64,000 nt of DNA from Vairimorpha ceranae (Eukaryota; Microsporidia; Nosematidae), in the NCBI RefSeq assembly GCF_000988165.1, contig NW_020169300.1, forward strand, positions 1 to 64,000, written 5' to 3'. Below the pieces are notes generated by a model. It saw only the letters and a program-made list of their open reading frames with translations. It did no database searches and was not told the origin of the DNA. Both the position numbers and the translations under genes were made by a program. Shown here one piece after another: positions 61,405 through 64,000 of the stretch (the first letter of the stretch is position 1; each line of letters starts with the position of its first letter).

Positions 61405-62656
61405 AGATTCTTGTTTTAAATTTTTTAATTAAGCCTTTTTTTTAGATTTAATTTATTTTTTTAAATTTAAAAATTAAGATACTTTACGATTGGTAAATAT
61501 TAAAATGTAATGAATCAAATACACTTATGTAGACTGTTTGATCATCACCGGTGTTTATATAAACAAACCACAAGGAGTATATGTAGTCTTATCGTTTATA
61601 ATACTCTTTAATTATTAAAATAATCTTTATCTTTTTTATTCGTTTGTTTAAATCGATTTACAATACTATATAAATAAATTTGTACGCTAAGAAGTTATAA
61701 ATCGCAGATGAAGAATAGAAAAAACTAAATAAATTGTATTTATATTACCACTTTTCTTTAAACTCAGCATCAAATAATTATACTTAATATGCAATGTAAA
61801 ATGTTAAAAAAAACTAGCGATTTTAGAAAATGTAAAACAGAAAAAAATGATAAATTTTTAACAAGTGTGAGAACTTGTTTGTGTTTATTTTCTAATATAA
61901 AAGCTTACATGATATCAAAAAACTTTTTAAATAGTAAAAATTAAACTTATTTTTTTTTTAATTGTATATAAGCTTAAATTTTAAGTACACAGATATTCTT
62001 TCCCATAAAATTAGATGAATAAGAAAATTATTTTAAAGTTCAGTTTTATGTAATTTTCATATTTAGGTTTAATTGCAATTAAAATAAATGTTATAAGTAA
62101 TTTGTTCTTCTTTATATTTCTCCAATAAACATCTTACAAATTTTTGTGATCATCATTTTTATCTGTGACTTTAAATATTTTTCTGTATTTTAAACAGCAT
62201 ATTGAACTTTACAACTTCGTTTAAGCATTTAGTAACTTATCTTTATAGTATATTTTAATTAAATAGTATAATAAATTATATTAAATTTAACTTGACAATT
62301 TTATTAATATTGAATATAGTTGTAATTTAAATACCTAAAAATTAACTTTATAGCGTCTTGTGTGAAGGCTATATTAAAAAAAAAATTAATATTTTTTTAA
62401 TAAACATGGCATTAGACAACTCCACCAGCCTGTTTTTTAGATTTAAAAAAGCTTTATAAAAAATTTCTGCACTTACACTACAAGCTAAAGTTAATGCAAA
62501 ATATTTTTAAAACATAGTTATCTAGCAATTGCAAAAAATTAAATGATTTTTAAATACATTAAAAATTCTCAAATTATTACTTTATTTTAGTTTTTATGTT
62601 GCCTTAAAAATATGAAAAATATTAAATAACATAATAATTGAAAATGTCGGGATTGA
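61405..62656. other. Intergenic, nothing recognised
   Basis: About 1.25 kb. It begins with the family 3' flank (TTTTTAATTAAGCCTTTTT). Near 61980-62110 lies the second copy of the weak repeat also seen at 60555. The rest is featureless AT-rich DNA up to the tRNA. Confidence 0.45.
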
Positions 62657-62728
62657 GGCCCGGTAGTCTAGCGGTATGATATCTGCTTTGGGAGCAGAAG
62701 GTCCCGGGTTCGATCCCCGGCCGGGCCC
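62657..62728 (+). tRNA. tRNA-Pro (UGG)
   Basis: A complete cloverleaf. Acceptor strands GGCCCGG (62657-62663) and CCGGGCC (62721-62727) pair fully, the D arm contains TAGTCTAGCGGTATGA, and the anticodon stem TCTGC/GCAGA encloses loop TTTGGGA with anticodon TGG at 62689-62691. The T arm is CCGGG-TTCGATC-CCCGG. The GC-rich body is conspicuous in the AT-rich surroundings. No intron. The internal A and B boxes are intact. A T6 run at 62736 would end polymerase III transcription. Confidence 0.97.
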
Positions 62729-62735
62729 GTTTATC

Positions 62736-62741
62736 TTTTTT
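62736..62741 (+). terminator. RNA polymerase III terminator (T run)
   Basis: Six T residues eight bases after the tRNA 3' end, the usual polymerase III stop signal. Confidence 0.7.
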
Positions 62742-62837
62742 ATTTTTAAACAATTAAAGCATTATTTATAATTAAATTTTGCCTATACAGCAAAATTGTA
62801 TAGTTCAAAAATACAAAATAATTACTATAACCTTTAA

Positions 62838-63362
62838 TTAATTTACTATCCTTCCTACTAATATTTTATATATCCTCTCAAATGTTTGCTTAACATAAAT
62901 ATCAGTCTCTTCATTATTAAATTTGACAAATTCAAAGTGGTCGTGGATATTTCCAGTAAACATTTGCTTAACAGTATCTAGTTCAGGATTATCAAGGTAT
63001 GATCCTCTACAAAGAACTGTAACAATATCATTTTTAGTTCTTACTTCAGATTCCTCAACATATTCTCGTATTGCACCAATCGATTCTTTACTATCCGCAT
63101 CCATAGAGTAAATAACTGCTGATTCAACAGAAGAATGCAATCCAATAAGAGTTTTTATCATTGGAGTAATAATATGAGCATGAATGATTAATTCTATGTC
63201 ATAAAAAGTAATAACATATTCAGAAAACTTAGTAAGCTTTATTTCTTTATCAAACCCCGATACAATATGAACAAGTACATTCTTAATATCTTCTTCCAAT
63301 CCTACAACTGAGATAATATATTTTGGAATATCTTTTTGCAAACAAGAACAAATATTTCCCAT
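62838..63362 (-). CDS. Arf-like protein lacking GTP-binding motifs (pseudo-GTPase)
   Basis: The start chosen is the ATG at 63362, directly after an ACCC block three bases away; the frame runs 28 codons further upstream but is not needed. The 174-residue product opens MGNICSC, with a myristoylation glycine at 2 and cysteines at 5 and 7 that could be palmitoylated, followed by an Arf-like strand IISVVGLEED. Arf hallmarks are altered: the P-loop G-L-D-A-A-G-K-T is replaced by GLEEDIKN (21-28), W-D-V-G-G-Q by FYDIELII (53-60), and N-K-Q-D by CRGSYLD (118-124). VIYSMDADSKESIGAIREYVEE (83-104) still follows the Arf V-V-D-S-x-D-R-x-R-x-x-E-A-R-x-E-L helix. It is probably membrane-bound and unable to bind GTP. 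The assignment is by pattern. Confidence 0.55.
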   Translation of the reverse strand: MGNICSCLQKDIPKYIISVVGLEEDIKNVLVHIVSGFDKEIKLTKFSEYVITFYDIELIIHAHIITPMIKTLIGLHSSVESAVIYSMDADSKESIGAIREYVEESEVRTKNDIVTVLCRGSYLDNPELDTVKQMFTGNIHDHFEFVKFNNEETDIYVKQTFERIYKILVGRIVN

Positions 63363-64000
63363 TAAGGGTAAAAATATTAACGAAATAAAAGCATAAATTA
63401 AAATAAATACAACACTGTGTAAAAATGCAATAGATATTTGACTCAATGTTTATAAAAGATTTGTGTAAACAAATATAACGAATAAATTTTATTTAAGACA
63501 TATTTTATTTTTGTAAAAACGTAAGTTTGCAAAATTTACATCAAATTTATTCAAAATAAATTCCTTATTCATAAACACAAAACTAAGAAATTTACGAATT
63601 TATGTTAACAGTTTTAACTAATAGTTTTATTTATTAAGCGTGTTAAATGCTTTATTCAAGTCGTTTTTTTTATTCTAAACATATCCATATTTAGGTTAGT
63701 ATAAAAAAATTATTCTAAATAAATTTTGTATTGTAATTTTTACCAACTAATACATTTCATATTGTAAGAACTTTAATTTTTTGTTTGCCTTTAGTTCAAA
63801 ACTACATTTTTTTATTAATCGTATTTAAATTTTTATAATAAAAATTAAAGTTAGTAATTGATGCATCTAAAGCTATAGGATTGTATTTTTAAACTGAATG
63901 ATGGTTTTTAAGAAAAATTAATATGTAAATATTTTTTTGTACAAATACTGCATTCTAACTTTAAATGTTAACATTATAAATATAATAAGCTATTAGCGTA
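63363..64000. other. Intergenic to window end, nothing recognised
   Basis: About 640 bp of AT-rich DNA upstream of the Arf-like gene. No feature identified before the window ends. Confidence 0.5.

Overview
The window looks like nuclear DNA of a microsporidian, an obligate intracellular fungal-related parasite. It is very AT-rich. The genes are short and intronless as far as can be read, and several encode clipped versions of fungal or animal proteins (eIF3g, a Polo kinase, RPAC1, an OB-fold SOSS-B protein). Nearly every convincing start codon sits a few bases downstream of a short C-rich block (ACCC, TCCC or CCCC), the 'CCC-like' start signal described in several microsporidia. I used that block to choose starts. 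The genus cannot be fixed from this sequence; lineages with AT-rich, transposon-bearing genomes (Nosema/Vairimorpha, Anncaliia, Tubulinosema) are candidates.

Layout. Bases 1-3000 hold no supportable gene. From 3 to 10 kb there is a secreted unknown, a UBC9-like E2 with a helical unknown 18 bp behind it, a sugar transporter, and a secreted protein built of alternating LFGGS/LCGGS repeats. From 10.5 to 35.6 kb is the housekeeping block: a RanBP1-domain nucleoporin-like protein, SOSS-B, trehalose-phosphate phosphatase (TPS2), an Rtt109-like acetyltransferase, Thp1/PCID2, eIF3g, a p24 cargo receptor, trehalose-phosphate synthase (TPS1), a membrane protein, a tandem CCCH (TTP) protein, a possible Paf1, Hel2/ZNF598, a telomere-type Myb protein, phosphoacetylglucosamine mutase, a possible BAR-PH protein, Polo kinase, a CID protein, RPAC1 and an Msp1-like AAA ATPase. 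Both steps of trehalose synthesis lie within 8 kb, and the hexosamine mutase needed for chitin precursors is 6 kb further on.

From 35.7 to 41.3 kb there are three paralogous multi-pass membrane proteins on the minus strand, separated by 1-2 kb of non-coding DNA. From 42.7 to 61.4 kb the region changes character. Five copies of a gene for a 100-residue secreted cysteine protein are scattered among wrecked transposons: a LINE 3' end, two Merlin/ISXO2 copies, one MULE and one Ty3/gypsy integrase with a possible LTR. Dispersed non-coding repeats and a roughly 1-kb segmental duplication are also there. One of the five genes has a stop codon at Cys19. A further secreted gene here is split by a frameshift. 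The window closes with a tRNA-Pro(UGG) and an Arf-like protein that has lost its nucleotide-binding motifs.

The most interesting signal is the 100-residue family. Two duplicated copies are almost identical for about 600 bp upstream and through the signal peptide, yet by hand alignment differ at 24 codons by amino-acid replacement and at only 5 silently in the mature part. The cysteines are strictly kept apart from the Cys19 stop in one copy. That pattern suits a diversifying family of secreted, possibly host-exposed proteins.
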